A stretch of 64,000 nucleotides of DNA from Streptomyces sp. DH24 (GCF_029813775.1 NZ_JARVKW010000038.1:1-64000), one strand, 5' to 3'. Positions 32,773 through 42,537 are shown, numbered from the stretch's first letter. Made by a program: numbers and translations. The notes: generated from the sequence alone by a model not told the origin.

Positions 32773-34392
32773 TTACGGGCTGTTCGTCGCCGGGCCTGTC
32801 GCCGGGCTTGTCGCCGGGCTTGTCGGGGGGCTGCTCGCCGGGTCGGGCGAGGGCGTGCCGGGCGACGGTGCGGCCCCCGGCTGGTTCTCCTCCGGAAGGT
32901 GGCGACTGACCTCGGCCGTCGACTCGCCGAGCCCGCCGAGTTTGATCTCGTCCCAGGCCTGGAGGCGGCGGGTGTCCCGGTCGAAGTACAGGATCGACGC
33001 CTGCACCGGGTCCGGGTACTTGCCCTCGACGGCGCGCAGCCCGCTGCCGCCCGTGGAGCCCTCGATGCGCAGCCGGGTGCCGAACTTCATGACCTCCATC
33101 TCCTCGTGGTGGACATGTCCGGCCAGCACCAGCGGCACCTCTCCGTCCACCACGCGGGCGGCCTCCGGCTCGTGGGTGATGGCGACGTCCGCCGGTTTGC
33201 CCGCGGCGCGCAGGTCGCGCAGCGCGGACGCGAGACGGGCGCCGGCGATCTCCTGCACCGGGCCGCTGCCCGGCCGGGTCGAGCGGTCGGGCGTGAACTG
33301 CGGGTCGCCGATGCCGGCGAAGCGCAGCCCGGCGACGCTCTTCGACCGGCCGTCGTCCAGGACGTGCACGTTCTTCAGGCCCTGCAGATACCGCTGGGTG
33401 ACCATCGAGTCGTGGTTGCCGCGCACCCACACGTACGGGGCGCCCAGGTCCTCGATCGGGTCCAGGAAGCCGTTCTCCGCGGCCGTGCCGTGGTCCATGG
33501 TGTCGCCGGAGTCGACGATCACGTTCACCTGGTACTGCTCCACCAGCGAGGCGATGATCTTCCAGCTCGCCGGGTTGAGGTGGATGTCCGACACGTGCAG
33601 CACCCGGATCGTGCTCGGGTCCGGGCGGTAGGCGGGGAGCGTGGACGTGACGTCGTAGAGCTTCGTCACGTTCGTCACCAGGCGCGCCAGTTCCTGCTGG
33701 TAGACGTCGAACTCGGTGACGATGCTGCGCGCGTCGCCGACCAGGGACGGCGCGGAGGACAGCAGTCCGGAGAACTTCGGTTCCAGGACCGAGTCGGGGT
33801 TCCAGGTGGCGTACGCGCTGCCGCCCGACGCGGCCAGCAGGGTGAGGGCGAGGCCGCCGGCCGCGAGGGCGCGGCGCGCGCGCCGGTAGACGGCGAGCCC
33901 GAGAGCGGTGGCGCCGGTGACGACGGCGACGCAGGAGCGGACGGCCAGGTCGAAGGTGCCGTGGGCGATGTCCCGGGTGACCTCGTCCTGGAGCCCGGAG
34001 ATGCGCTCGGGGTGGTCGACGAGGGCCTGCGAGCGGACCGGGTCGAGCTGGTCGACGTTGACGTCCAGGCGGACGGGCGCGGTGTGGCTGTCCAGCTGCA
34101 GGGCGCCCAGCGGCGAGATGTTGATCTTCGTGCCGCCGGTGAGCGAGGGCCGCAGGGTCATGGTCGTGTCCATGGGGCCCACCGGCGCGCGTACGTTGCC
34201 CACGATCAGCAGGCCGAGCCAGGCGCCGAGCAGTACGACGGCGACCAGGCCGAGGGCGCGGGTCCACGGGTGGGGCTGGCGGACGAGTTCGACCGTCGTG
34301 GGCGCCTGGCGGGCGCGGTAGCGGCGGGCGAGGGCGCGCGGGACCCTGGGAAGTCGGTGCAGGAGGTTCAGGACGGCGGGGACGCGGGCCAT
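32773..34392 (-). CDS. Membrane-anchored metallophosphoesterase
   Basis: 539 residues from ATG 34392 (MARVPAVLN); the frame is open further upstream without support. TM helices lie near 50-70 and 175-240. A calcineurin-like phosphoesterase domain follows (about 290-480) with the metal-site blocks VLHVSDIHLNP, VIVDSGDTMDHG, WVRGNHDS and LAGHVHHEE complete. A Pro/Thr/Ser-rich tail of repeated SPAT units ends the protein. This layout places the enzyme outside or at the membrane. Substrate unknown; relatives act on phospholipids or nucleotides. Its start is 85 bp from the divergent small zincin gene. Confidence 0.85.
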   Translation of the reverse strand: MARVPAVLNLLHRLPRVPRALARRYRARQAPTTVELVRQPHPWTRALGLVAVVLLGAWLGLLIVGNVRAPVGPMDTTMTLRPSLTGGTKINISPLGALQLDSHTAPVRLDVNVDQLDPVRSQALVDHPERISGLQDEVTRDIAHGTFDLAVRSCVAVVTGATALGLAVYRRARRALAAGGLALTLLAASGGSAYATWNPDSVLEPKFSGLLSSAPSLVGDARSIVTEFDVYQQELARLVTNVTKLYDVTSTLPAYRPDPSTIRVLHVSDIHLNPASWKIIASLVEQYQVNVIVDSGDTMDHGTAAENGFLDPIEDLGAPYVWVRGNHDSMVTQRYLQGLKNVHVLDDGRSKSVAGLRFAGIGDPQFTPDRSTRPGSGPVQEIAGARLASALRDLRAAGKPADVAITHEPEAARVVDGEVPLVLAGHVHHEEMEVMKFGTRLRIEGSTGGSGLRAVEGKYPDPVQASILYFDRDTRRLQAWDEIKLGGLGESTAEVSRHLPEENQPGAAPSPGTPSPDPASSPPTSPATSPATGPATNSP

Positions 34393-34477
34393 TGGTCCCG
34401 TATGCCCAAGTAGCGCGTGGGATATGCGGGGCGTCTGCGGCTCTCGTCCGGGCGTGACGTACCCGACAATGGGCGGT

Positions 34478-34828
34478 GTGCTGGAGATGACGCGTGAGGA
34501 GTTCGAGGAGCTGGTCGCGGAGGCGCTCGACCGGATTCCGCCGGAGTTGACCCGCCTGATGGACAACGTCGCGGTGTTCGTGGAGGACGAGCCGCCGGCC
34601 GACGACCCGGAGCTGCTCGGGCTCTACGAGGGCACTCCGCTGACCGAGCGCGGCGAGTGGTACGCGGGTGTGCTGCCGGACCGGATCACGATCTACCGGG
34701 GGCCGACGCTGCGGCTGTGCGCGTCGCGGGAGGAGGTCGTCGAGGAGACCGAGGTGACCGTGGTCCACGAGATCGCCCACCACTTCGGCATCGACGACGA
34801 GCGGCTGCACGCGCTGGGCTACGGCTGA
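34478..34828 (+). CDS. Small zincin metallopeptidase (MMP/DUF1025-type)
   Basis: 116 residues from GTG 34478 (MLEMTREEFEELVAEALDRIP). The zinc site is the extended HEIAHHFGIDDERLHALGY, matching the HExxHxxGxxD pattern of the minimal zincin family; it has no signal peptide and is probably cytosolic. GACAAT at 34465-34470 ends exactly 7 nt before this GTG and there is no Shine-Dalgarno sequence, which favours GTG 34478 and a leaderless mRNA over ATG 34469 or ATG 34487. Substrate unknown. Confidence 0.85.
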   Translation: MLEMTREEFEELVAEALDRIPPELTRLMDNVAVFVEDEPPADDPELLGLYEGTPLTERGEWYAGVLPDRITIYRGPTLRLCASREEVVEETEVTVVHEIAHHFGIDDERLHALGYG

Positions 34829-35090
34829 CGGGGCGCCAATCCGCCGGGCCGGGCGCGTGCCTGACGGGTTGACGGGCCGACGGGTCGCCGGGTTCACAGG
34901 TTGACGGGCTGGCGGCCGCGGGTCCGGGTGCGACTGAGGGGCCGAGCGGGTCGAGGGCCGGTGTGCGGGGCGGAGGGCCGACGGGTCCTGGGCCCTCGTC
35001 ACGGCTCGCCGCGCTCCGCGCGTGTCTTCTTGCGGGCGAAGGGAGTTGGGCACGTTGACTCCTCACCCGTCCCCCGGAGGTGGCTTTCCC

Positions 35091-35633
35091 GTGCGCCGCT
35101 TGTACGTACCCGTCCGTGTGGCCACCACGGCCCTGGCCGTCGCCGCTGTCGCCGGCTGCATGAGCGTGGCAGGTGACGCAGACGGGCACGCCAGGCCGTC
35201 GCACTCCGTGGGGCAGGAGGGCGGCGAGGTGCCCGACGGAGGGGCGGCGGTGTCGGGCGGCGGTTCCGGGCACGCCCCGGCCGGTGACGGCGCGGACGGG
35301 CTCGACAAGAAGGGCGGCGAGGACAAGGGCGAGGGCAAGGAGAAGGACGGGCCGGGCGAGGCGGCGTCCCCCGGGGCCTCGCCGTCCGCCGGGCCGAGCC
35401 GTCCCGCGCCCGCGCCCGGCGGTCCGGGCGGCCCCGCCGGACCCACCCCGCCCCGCACGGACGACCCGGCCCCGACCGGTACGGCCGACCCGCGGCCCGC
35501 GCCGTCGAAGGAGGCGCCGGCGTCGCCGACGCCCGAGCCGACGGCGGCCGAGCCCTCGTCGTCGGCGCACGAGCCGCCGGAGCCGCAGCTGAACCACCGG
35601 GAACCGGCTCCGGAGGCGGGGGTGCCGGCCTAG
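35091..35633 (+). CDS. Proline-rich lipoprotein
   Basis: 180 residues from GTG 35091, which has GGAGG 10 nt upstream. A lipoprotein signal (VRVATTALAVAAVAGC) gives a lipidated Cys. The rest is low-complexity: Gly-rich, then Lys/Glu/Gly-rich (KKGGEDKGEGKEKDG), then Pro/Ala/Ser-rich, ending in EPPEPQLNHREP. There is no folded domain; it may act as a cell-wall-spanning spacer. Expect poor conservation outside the signal. Confidence 0.65.
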   Translation: MRRLYVPVRVATTALAVAAVAGCMSVAGDADGHARPSHSVGQEGGEVPDGGAAVSGGGSGHAPAGDGADGLDKKGGEDKGEGKEKDGPGEAASPGASPSAGPSRPAPAPGGPGGPAGPTPPRTDDPAPTGTADPRPAPSKEAPASPTPEPTAAEPSSSAHEPPEPQLNHREPAPEAGVPA

Positions 35634-35912
35634 AATCGGTCGGCCCGGACCTCGCGGCCCCGGCCCCTCGGCCCAGGCGGCGCACCGGGCGACCGGAAGC
35701 GCCGGCTCCACGGGAAGGCCCGGTTTGCTTTCGGGGGCCCAGGGTGCGTATGGTGGCAGATCGTTTGATCCTATTTGCCCGGCGCCAACGCAGAGCGCGC
35801 CGTGTGGCGCGTACTCTCCTTTGCCGTGGCTGACCGCATCGAGGCGGTCGAATTGCGATTCACGGAGTTGACGGGCGCGTGCCGACGAGACTCCGGAAGG
35901 TTTCGCATTCGC

Positions 35913-38126
35913 ATGTCCATCACCAGTTCTGATCACGTCGTCATGCCCGAGAACGAGGGCGCCGACAGCACCGAGGTCACCGCTCCCGAGCTGACGTTCA
36001 CCGACCTCGGGCTCCCCGAGGGCATCGTGCGCAAGCTCGCGCAGAACGGCGTGACCTCCCCCTTCCCGATCCAGGCCGCGACCATCCCGGACGCCCTGGC
36101 CGGCAAGGACATCCTCGGCCGTGGCCGCACCGGCTCCGGCAAGACCCTCTCCTTCGGTCTGCCGGCGCTGGCGACGCTGGCCGGCGGCCGTACCGAGAAG
36201 CACAAGCCGCGCGCCGTCATCCTGACGCCGACGCGTGAACTGGCCATGCAGGTCGCCGACGCGCTCCAGCCGTACGGCGACGTCCTCGGCCTGAAGATGA
36301 AGGTCGTCTGCGGCGGCACCTCGATGGGCAACCAGATCTACGCCCTCGAGCGCGGCGTCGACGTCCTCGTCGCCACCCCGGGCCGCCTGCGCGACATCAT
36401 CAACCGCGGCGCCTGCTCGCTGGAGAACGTGCAGATCGCCGTCCTCGACGAGGCCGACCAGATGTCCGACCTGGGCTTCATGCCCGAGGTCACCGAGCTG
36501 CTGGACCAGATCCCGGCGGGCGGTCAGCGGATGCTGTTCTCCGCGACGATGGAGAACGAGATCAAGACCCTCGTCGACCGGTACCTGAAGGACCCGGTCA
36601 GCCACGAGGTCGACGCGGCGCAGGGCGCGGTGACGACCATGTCGCACCACATCCTCATCGTGAAGCCCAAGGACAAGGCGCCGGTCACCGCCGCGATCGC
36701 CTCCCGCAAGGGCCGCACGATCATCTTCGTCCGCACCCAGCTGGGCGCCGACCGCGTCGCCGAGCAGCTGCGCGACGCCGGTGTGAAGGCCGACGCGCTG
36801 CACGGCGGCATGACGCAGGGTGCCCGCACCCGGACGCTGGCCGACTTCAAGGACGGTTACGTCAACGTCCTCGTCGCCACCGACGTCGCCGCGCGCGGCA
36901 TCCACGTCGACGGCATCGACCTCGTCCTGAACGTGGACCCGGCCGGCGACCACAAGGACTACCTGCACCGCGCGGGCCGTACGGCGCGCGCCGGCCGCAC
37001 CGGCACCGTCGTCTCCCTCTCCCTGCCGCACCAGCGTCGGCAGATCTTCCGCCTGATGGAGGACGCCGGCGTCGACGCCGCGCGCCACATCGTCCAGGGC
37101 GGCGCGGCCTTCGACCCGGAGGTCGCCGAGATCACCGGCGCCCGGTCCATGACCGAGGTGCAGGCCGAGTCCGCGGGCAACGCCGCGCAGCAGGCCGAGC
37201 GCGAGGTCTCCCACCTCACCAAGCAGCTGGAGCGGGCGCAGCGGCGCGCGACCGAGCTGCGCGAGGAGGCCGACCGGCTGCTCGCCCGTGCCGCGCGCGA
37301 GCGGGGCGAGGACCCGGCCGTGGTGCTGGCGGAGGCCGCCGTGGCCGCGTCGGCCGACGCCGAGGTCGTGGTGCCGGCGCAGTCGGGCGCCCAGGACGTC
37401 GAGCGGGCCGAGCGGGCCGAGCGCACGGAGTCTTCGGTGTCTTCGGCGCCGTACGAGCGTCGCGAGCGCCGTGACAGCGACCGTGGTGACCGCGGCGACC
37501 GCGGTGACCGTGGTGGCTTCCGCCGTGACGACCGCCGTGACGACCGTGGCGGCCGTTCCTTCGAGCGTCGTGACGACCGCGGCGGCGACCGTGGCGGGCG
37601 TTCCTTCGAGCGTCGCGACGACCGTGGCGGCTTCCGGCGTGACGAGCGTCGTGACGGTGACCGTGGCGGCTTCCGCCGTGACGACCGCCGTGACGACCGT
37701 GGCGGCCGTTCCTTCGAGCGCCGTGACGACCGCGGCGGCGACCGCGGCGGGCGTTCCTTCGAGCGTCGCGACGACCGCGGCGGCGACCGTGGTGGTGACC
37801 GTGGTGGCTTCCGCCGTGACGACCGCCGTGACGACCGTGGCGGCCGTTCCTTCGAGCGCCGTGACGACCGTGGCGGCGAGCGCGGCGGCTTCCGCCGTGA
37901 CGACCGCGGTGACCGTGGCGGCTTCCGCCGCGACGAGCGTGGCGGCCACCGTGGCAGCGACCGCCCGTTCAACCGCGACCGTCAGGGCGACCGCCCCGGC
38001 TTCCGCACCGGCGGCCACGACCGCCCGTACGGCCGTCGTGACGACCACCGCGGCACCGGCACCGGCACGAGCACCGGCTCCTTCGGGCGCCGCGAGGACA
38101 AGCCGCGCTGGAAGCGCAACGGCTGA
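35913..38126 (+). CDS. deaD: DEAD-box RNA helicase with long RGG/ERRDDRGG repeat tail
   Basis: 737 residues from ATG 35913 (GGAAGG 13 nt upstream). Q motif region (TFTDLGLPEGIVRKL ... PFPIQAATIP), Walker A (GRTGSGKT), PTRELA, VLDEADQM, SAT (FSATMEN) and HRAGRTARAG are all present within about 30-400. A charged coiled-coil segment (HLTKQLERAQRRATELREEADRLLARAA) follows. The last about 220 residues are almost entirely RGGFRRDDRRDDRGGRSFERRDD-type repeats, a disordered RNA-binding tail of the kind that drives condensate formation. It probably works in RNA decay or cold adaptation. The long leader (from about 35760) hints at post-transcriptional control. Confidence 0.93.
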   Translation: MSITSSDHVVMPENEGADSTEVTAPELTFTDLGLPEGIVRKLAQNGVTSPFPIQAATIPDALAGKDILGRGRTGSGKTLSFGLPALATLAGGRTEKHKPRAVILTPTRELAMQVADALQPYGDVLGLKMKVVCGGTSMGNQIYALERGVDVLVATPGRLRDIINRGACSLENVQIAVLDEADQMSDLGFMPEVTELLDQIPAGGQRMLFSATMENEIKTLVDRYLKDPVSHEVDAAQGAVTTMSHHILIVKPKDKAPVTAAIASRKGRTIIFVRTQLGADRVAEQLRDAGVKADALHGGMTQGARTRTLADFKDGYVNVLVATDVAARGIHVDGIDLVLNVDPAGDHKDYLHRAGRTARAGRTGTVVSLSLPHQRRQIFRLMEDAGVDAARHIVQGGAAFDPEVAEITGARSMTEVQAESAGNAAQQAEREVSHLTKQLERAQRRATELREEADRLLARAARERGEDPAVVLAEAAVAASADAEVVVPAQSGAQDVERAERAERTESSVSSAPYERRERRDSDRGDRGDRGDRGGFRRDDRRDDRGGRSFERRDDRGGDRGGRSFERRDDRGGFRRDERRDGDRGGFRRDDRRDDRGGRSFERRDDRGGDRGGRSFERRDDRGGDRGGDRGGFRRDDRRDDRGGRSFERRDDRGGERGGFRRDDRGDRGGFRRDERGGHRGSDRPFNRDRQGDRPGFRTGGHDRPYGRRDDHRGTGTGTSTGSFGRREDKPRWKRNG
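37476..37970 (+). repeat. Coding tandem repeats of the DEAD-box helicase tail
   Basis: Near-perfect in-frame repeats built from GACGACCGTGGCGGC and TTCCTTCGAGCGTCGTGAC blocks. A higher-order unit of FRRDDRRDDRGGRSFERRDDRGGDRGG type recurs at least three times. Differences are mostly synonymous, which points to recent expansion or gene conversion within a protein-coding constraint. Confidence 0.9.
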
Positions 38127-38150
38127 CGCCCGCTGATCCCACCGGCTCAC

Positions 38151-38193
38151 CGAAGGGCCCGGACGACGGTTCGACCGTCGTCCGGGCCCTTCG
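38151..38193 (+). terminator. DEAD-box helicase gene terminator
   Basis: Perfect 20-bp arms beginning CGAAGGGCCCGGACGACGGT around TCG, 24 nt after the helicase stop. One of the strongest hairpins in the window. Confidence 0.9.
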
Positions 38194-38298
38194 GCGTTTC
38201 CGGTTTGCCCTCGCATAGGGGATTCGTGAATGTGTTCGAACGGGGAGGGATCTTTGTGCTAGCTTGCGGCGCCTTTTGAGTCGAGCTGGAGGTGTCGC

Positions 38299-40716
38299 GT
38301 GGCCGTACGCCACAGACAGAACCGCAAACGATCTCTCCTCCGCGGCGCTCTCGCCGTGACCGTGGCCCTCGCGGCCACCGGCGGAGCACTGCCCACCTTC
38401 CTCACCGCCGCGCACGCCGAGACGGCGCCGACGACCCTGACGATCGACGCGCCGGACCGCTATCTGCCGCGCGGCTACAACCTGGAGTCGGCCGGCGCGA
38501 CCGGCGACCTGGCCCGCGTGGAACTCGACACCGGTGACGGCGTCGGCGGGTACGGCGCCTTCGGCGGCTACCGCTGGAACCCGGTGTCCGGCGACGCGCT
38601 GCCCGTCGGACAGGACCCCGTCAGCTCCGCCGAGCGCATCGGCGGCCACGGCTCCGACATCGTCGCCGTCCACACCCCGGCGGACCGGTCGGTCGAGCTG
38701 AAGGACATGAAGGTCGGCACGTCGGACCGCTTCACGCTCCCCGAGGGGCAGACGTACCACGGCACCTACGGCGACAGCGTGCTGACGGCCACCTGGACCA
38801 GCGGCGGTTCCGTCGACACGCTGCACCTGCTGCGCCTGCGCGACGGGCAGCTCACGGACACCCCGGTGACCGGCGAGAACGGTGTGAAGCCCGCCTCGAC
38901 CAAGGTGCTCGGCGCCGGCGACGGCATGCTGGCGATCCTGGTCTCCGGCGACCAGACGGGCTCCGTCGGCCTGGTGGACCGGGCGAGCGGCCGCATCACC
39001 GGCGTCCTCAAGGGCTCGTGGGGCAGCGGCCACACGCAGGTGGCGGTCTCCGCCTCGCACGTCGGCTGGTTCGACCCCGCGTACGGCGACCAGAAGGTGC
39101 ACCTGCTGCGCCGTGACGCGCTCGGCGGCGCGGAGACCACCGTGGCGGTGGCCTCGTCGTACGAGCAGCGGGCGCACATCGCGCTGGTGGGGGACTGGGT
39201 GCTCTCGCTGCGGGAGCCGAAGTCCTACGGCAACAGCGACGCGCCGAAGGACCGGGGCGAGCCGCTGCTCGCCGCGCCGGTCGGCGGGGGCGACATGCGG
39301 ACCCTGCTGCCCCACGCCCGCCTCGGCCGGGCGTACGGGCTGAACCCGACGCCCGACGGCGGCGTCCTGGTCGCCGGCGGCACGTCGGCCGGGGACTGGG
39401 CGGTGCGGAAGGTGAGCGCGCGGGCCGGCGGCGACCTCGCGGTCGACGCGGTGCGGTCCGTGCCCGCCAAGCCGGGCTCCTACGGCGCGGTGACGCTCGC
39501 GGCCGGTGACCTGGCCGTGCAGGAGACCGACACCAACTACCTCCCCTCCCTCTACAAGCGGCACCTGGAGCTGGGCGGCGAGGCGCCGTCGGCGGGGCCG
39601 CGCAGCCTGGTGGCCGAGCCGCCGCGCAGCACGGACGGCACCGGCGGGGCCGCGGGCACCGGGGCGGTCGCGCTGGGCGACGGCACCTTCGCCTACCCGA
39701 AGGGCTCCGGGATCGAGGTCCGCTCCGGCGCCGACGACGCCGTGACGGTGACGGCGCCGGGCGGCGGCCGGATCGTCGACGCCTCCGGCCGGTACGTGGT
39801 CTTCGGGCGCGGATACGTGTCCGGGTTCGGGCAGTACGAGCAGTACGTCCTCGACCTCGCCAGGCCCGGTGACGACAAGGTGCTGCTGACCCGACCGGCG
39901 TCGGCCGCCGCCGTGTGGGGCAGCACCTTCTGGACGCCCGGCACGGCCAAGGGCACCGTCACGGCCACCGACCTGAAGTCGGGCGGCACCGAGACGTTCT
40001 CCCTCGGCAAGGAGTGCACGCCGACGGACCTCCAGGCGGTGGGCCGCTGGGTGTACTGGACGTGCGACGCGTCCGGCGACCCGGCGGGCTCCGGCGTCTG
40101 GGACCGCGCCACGAAGCGCATGCTCGACGTCCCCAAGGGCGGCGAACTCGGCGACGGTTGGGTCGTCCTGCACGACGAGGCGGCCGGCAGGCTCCAGCTG
40201 CTGGACTTCCACACCGCCGACGCGGTGCGGACCCGCACCCTCGCCGAGCTGACCGGCTACCTGTCCCCGGACCACGTCGCGGTGGACCGCTTCGGCGGGG
40301 GCGTGGCCTACGTGCCCGGACGCGGCAAGCCGGGCGCCATGCGGGCGGTCGCCCCGGGCGTGCCCGCCTCCCCGCTCGCCGCGATCGAGTCCGCCCCGGA
40401 GACGTCCCTGGACTTCCAGTCGTCGGACACCCGCTGGGACGGCGCCTGGCAGCTGTCCCGGCCGGCCGCGCCCGGCGCCCGCGTCGTGATCAGGGACGTG
40501 GCGGGCACGGTGGTCCGCACGCTGGACGCCACGCAGCGCGGCGCCGCCCTCACCGCCGCCTGGGACGGCAGGACCGCCGACGGCAGGCACGCGCACAACG
40601 GCACCTACGTCTGGGAGCTGACCGCCGCCCCGAAGGACGGCCAGGGCCCGGAGCTGAGGCTCACCGGCAAGGTCGCGGTGAGCGGCAGCGCGCCCGGAGC
40701 GCTCGGCGGGCGGTAG
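38299..40716 (+). CDS. Secreted beta-propeller protein with C-terminal FlgD-like Ig domain
   Basis: 805 residues. The GTG at 38299 has GGAGGT 6-7 nt upstream. An N-terminal Sec signal (RSLLRGALAVTVALAATGGALPTFLTAAHA) ends in a clear AHA cleavage site. The middle 600 residues look like a beta-propeller with repeated strands (e.g. SVGLVDRASGRITGVLKGSWG, DWVLSLREPK). The end (VIRDVAGTVVRTLDATQRGAALTAAWDGRTADGRHAHNGTYVWEL) is a FlgD-like Ig domain, used in bacteria to dock or extend surface enzymes. No catalytic residues are identified. It has its own transcript after the helicase terminator. Likely an exported binding or scaffold protein. Confidence 0.8.
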   Translation: MAVRHRQNRKRSLLRGALAVTVALAATGGALPTFLTAAHAETAPTTLTIDAPDRYLPRGYNLESAGATGDLARVELDTGDGVGGYGAFGGYRWNPVSGDALPVGQDPVSSAERIGGHGSDIVAVHTPADRSVELKDMKVGTSDRFTLPEGQTYHGTYGDSVLTATWTSGGSVDTLHLLRLRDGQLTDTPVTGENGVKPASTKVLGAGDGMLAILVSGDQTGSVGLVDRASGRITGVLKGSWGSGHTQVAVSASHVGWFDPAYGDQKVHLLRRDALGGAETTVAVASSYEQRAHIALVGDWVLSLREPKSYGNSDAPKDRGEPLLAAPVGGGDMRTLLPHARLGRAYGLNPTPDGGVLVAGGTSAGDWAVRKVSARAGGDLAVDAVRSVPAKPGSYGAVTLAAGDLAVQETDTNYLPSLYKRHLELGGEAPSAGPRSLVAEPPRSTDGTGGAAGTGAVALGDGTFAYPKGSGIEVRSGADDAVTVTAPGGGRIVDASGRYVVFGRGYVSGFGQYEQYVLDLARPGDDKVLLTRPASAAAVWGSTFWTPGTAKGTVTATDLKSGGTETFSLGKECTPTDLQAVGRWVYWTCDASGDPAGSGVWDRATKRMLDVPKGGELGDGWVVLHDEAAGRLQLLDFHTADAVRTRTLAELTGYLSPDHVAVDRFGGGVAYVPGRGKPGAMRAVAPGVPASPLAAIESAPETSLDFQSSDTRWDGAWQLSRPAAPGARVVIRDVAGTVVRTLDATQRGAALTAAWDGRTADGRHAHNGTYVWELTAAPKDGQGPELRLTGKVAVSGSAPGALGGR

Positions 40717-40811
40717 GCCGCCGGAGCGAGTCATGAACCGGTGCGGCGGGCACGCGTTTTGGCCCGCCGCCCGGTGAATGCCGGGTCCCCGGCGAGGGAA
40801 TCGCTGGGGGC

Positions 40812-42347
40812 ATGACAGATGACGCCAAAGCGAGTGGGCTGTCGGACGAAGAGCGGCTCGCCCAGCTCGGCTACACGCAGGTTCTCGCCCGCCGCATGTC
40901 GGCGTTCTCCAACTACGCGGTCTCCTTCACCATCATCTCGGTGCTGTCGGGCTGCCTCACCCTCTACCTGTTCGGCATGAACACCGGCGGCCCCGCCGTC
41001 ATCACCTGGGGCTGGGTCGCCGTCGGCCTGATGACGCTGTTCGTCGGCCTGTCCATGGCCGAGATCTGCTCGGCGTACCCGACGTCGGCGGGCCTGTACT
41101 TCTGGGCGCACCGCCTGGCGCCCCGGCGCACGGCCGCCGCCTGGGCGTGGTTCACGGGCTGGTTCAACGTCCTCGGCCAGGTGGCCGTGACCGCGGGCAT
41201 CGACTTCGGCGCCGCGTCCTTCCTCGGCGCCTACCTCAACCTCCAGTTCGGCTTCGAGGTGACCCCGGGCCGCACGATCCTGCTGTTCGCCGGGATCCTC
41301 CTGCTGCACGGCCTGCTCAACACCTTCGGCGTGCGCATCGTCGGCCTGCTGAACAGCATCAGCGTGTGGTGGCACGTGATCGGCGTCGCGGTCATCGTCG
41401 GCGCGCTGACCTTCGTGCCGGACCAGCACCAGTCCGCGTCCTTCGTGTTCGGCGAGTTCGTCAACAACACCGGCTGGGGCAGCGGCGTGTACGTCGTGCT
41501 GCTCGGCCTGCTCATGGCGCAGTACACCTTCACCGGCTACGACGCCTCCGCCCACATGACGGAGGAGACCCGCGACGCGTCCACCGCCGGCCCCAAGGGC
41601 ATCGTCCGTTCCATCTGGACGTCCTGGATCGCCGGCTTCGTCCTGCTCCTCGGCTTCACCTTCGCCATCCAGTCCTACGAGGGTGCCCTCACGTCACCGA
41701 CGGGCGCGCCGCCCGCGCAGATCCTCCTCGACGCGCTCGGCGCGACCGCGGGCAAGCTGCTGCTGCTCGTCGTGATCGGGGCGCAGCTGTTCTGCGGGAT
41801 GGCGTCGGTGACGGCCAACAGCCGCATGATCTACGCCTTCTCGCGCGACGGCGCCCTGCCCTTCTCGCGCGTCTGGCACTCCGTCAGCCCCCGCACCCGC
41901 ACCCCCGTCGCCGCGGTCTGGCTGGCCGCCCTGGGCGCGCTCGCCCTCGGCCTGCCGTACCTGATCAACGTCACGGCGTACGCGGCTGTGACCTCCATCG
42001 CCGTGATCGGCCTCTACATCGCCTACGTCATCCCGACCTTCCTGCGGGTCCGCAAGGGCGCCGCCTTCGAACGGGGCCCCTGGCACCTGGGCCGCTGGTC
42101 GGGCCCGATCGGTGTGGTCGCGGTGACGTGGGTCGGCGTGATCACGGTCCTGTTCATGCTGCCGCAGGTGTCCCCGGTCACCTGGGAGTCCTTCAACTAC
42201 GCGCCGATCGCCGTCCTGGCCGTCCTCGGCTTCGCCGCGACCTGGTGGCTGGCGTCGGCCCGCCACTGGTTCCTCAACCCCGACCACGCACGCACCCGCG
42301 CCCGCGAGCAGGCCCGCGCGGGAGCCCCGGAACCGGCGGACCCGTAG
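40812..42347 (+). CDS. APC-family amino acid/GABA-type permease
   Basis: 511 residues with about 12 TM helices. The N-terminal signature RRMSAFSNYAVSFTIISVLSGCLTLY contains the APC helix-1 substrate pocket. SMAEICSAYPTSAGLYFWAHRLAP and AQYTFTGYDASAHMTEETRDAS are typical of the GABA/amino-acid permease branch (YAT/ACT). The protein imports an amino acid or amine by proton symport; the specificity cannot be told. It has its own ATG without a strong ribosome site. It is followed by the tRNA-Lys promoter. Confidence 0.9.
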   Translation: MTDDAKASGLSDEERLAQLGYTQVLARRMSAFSNYAVSFTIISVLSGCLTLYLFGMNTGGPAVITWGWVAVGLMTLFVGLSMAEICSAYPTSAGLYFWAHRLAPRRTAAAWAWFTGWFNVLGQVAVTAGIDFGAASFLGAYLNLQFGFEVTPGRTILLFAGILLLHGLLNTFGVRIVGLLNSISVWWHVIGVAVIVGALTFVPDQHQSASFVFGEFVNNTGWGSGVYVVLLGLLMAQYTFTGYDASAHMTEETRDASTAGPKGIVRSIWTSWIAGFVLLLGFTFAIQSYEGALTSPTGAPPAQILLDALGATAGKLLLLVVIGAQLFCGMASVTANSRMIYAFSRDGALPFSRVWHSVSPRTRTPVAAVWLAALGALALGLPYLINVTAYAAVTSIAVIGLYIAYVIPTFLRVRKGAAFERGPWHLGRWSGPIGVVAVTWVGVITVLFMLPQVSPVTWESFNYAPIAVLAVLGFAATWWLASARHWFLNPDHARTRAREQARAGAPEPADP

Positions 42348-42409
42348 CCGCCCACGGCGCCCGCACCGCCGCGTCCACCCGTCCGCCACGGCCGGCTCCC
42401 GATACCCGA

Positions 42410-42438
42410 TCGGACACACGGCCTCGTCCCGCTATGCT
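42410..42438 (+). promoter_or_regulatory. tRNA-Lys promoter
   Basis: TCGGAC (42410-42415), a 17-nt spacer and TATGCT (42433-42438), ending 19 nt before the mature tRNA 5' end. A reasonable housekeeping-sigma match. Confidence 0.6.
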
Positions 42439-42457
42439 CGGGGAGGCAACATCGCCT

Positions 42458-42530
42458 GGGCCCTTAGCTCAATTGGCAGAGCAGTGGACTTTTAATCCAT
42501 TGGTTGTGGGTTCGAGTCCCACAGGGCCTA
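42458..42530 (+). tRNA. tRNA-Lys (UUU)
   Basis: Acceptor GGGCCCT pairs with AGGGCCT (terminal G-U), anticodon loop CTTTTAA (anticodon TTT), T-arm GTGGG/CCCAC with TTCGAGT. CCA is not encoded. Flanked by its own promoter and terminator. Confidence 0.95.
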
Positions 42531-42537
42531 CGCCAAC

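Noticed and set aside
37476..37970. Regular repeats that could be mistaken for a CRISPR array
   Set aside because: Units are in frame, encode RGG motifs, have no unique spacers and no cas genes are nearby.
34686..38216. 1176-residue open frame on the minus strand, antisense to the DEAD-box gene
   Set aside because: It runs through the repeats and two other genes, has low-complexity Val/Ala/Thr repeats produced by the opposite-strand codons, and lacks a ribosome site. The + strand helicase has all its motifs.
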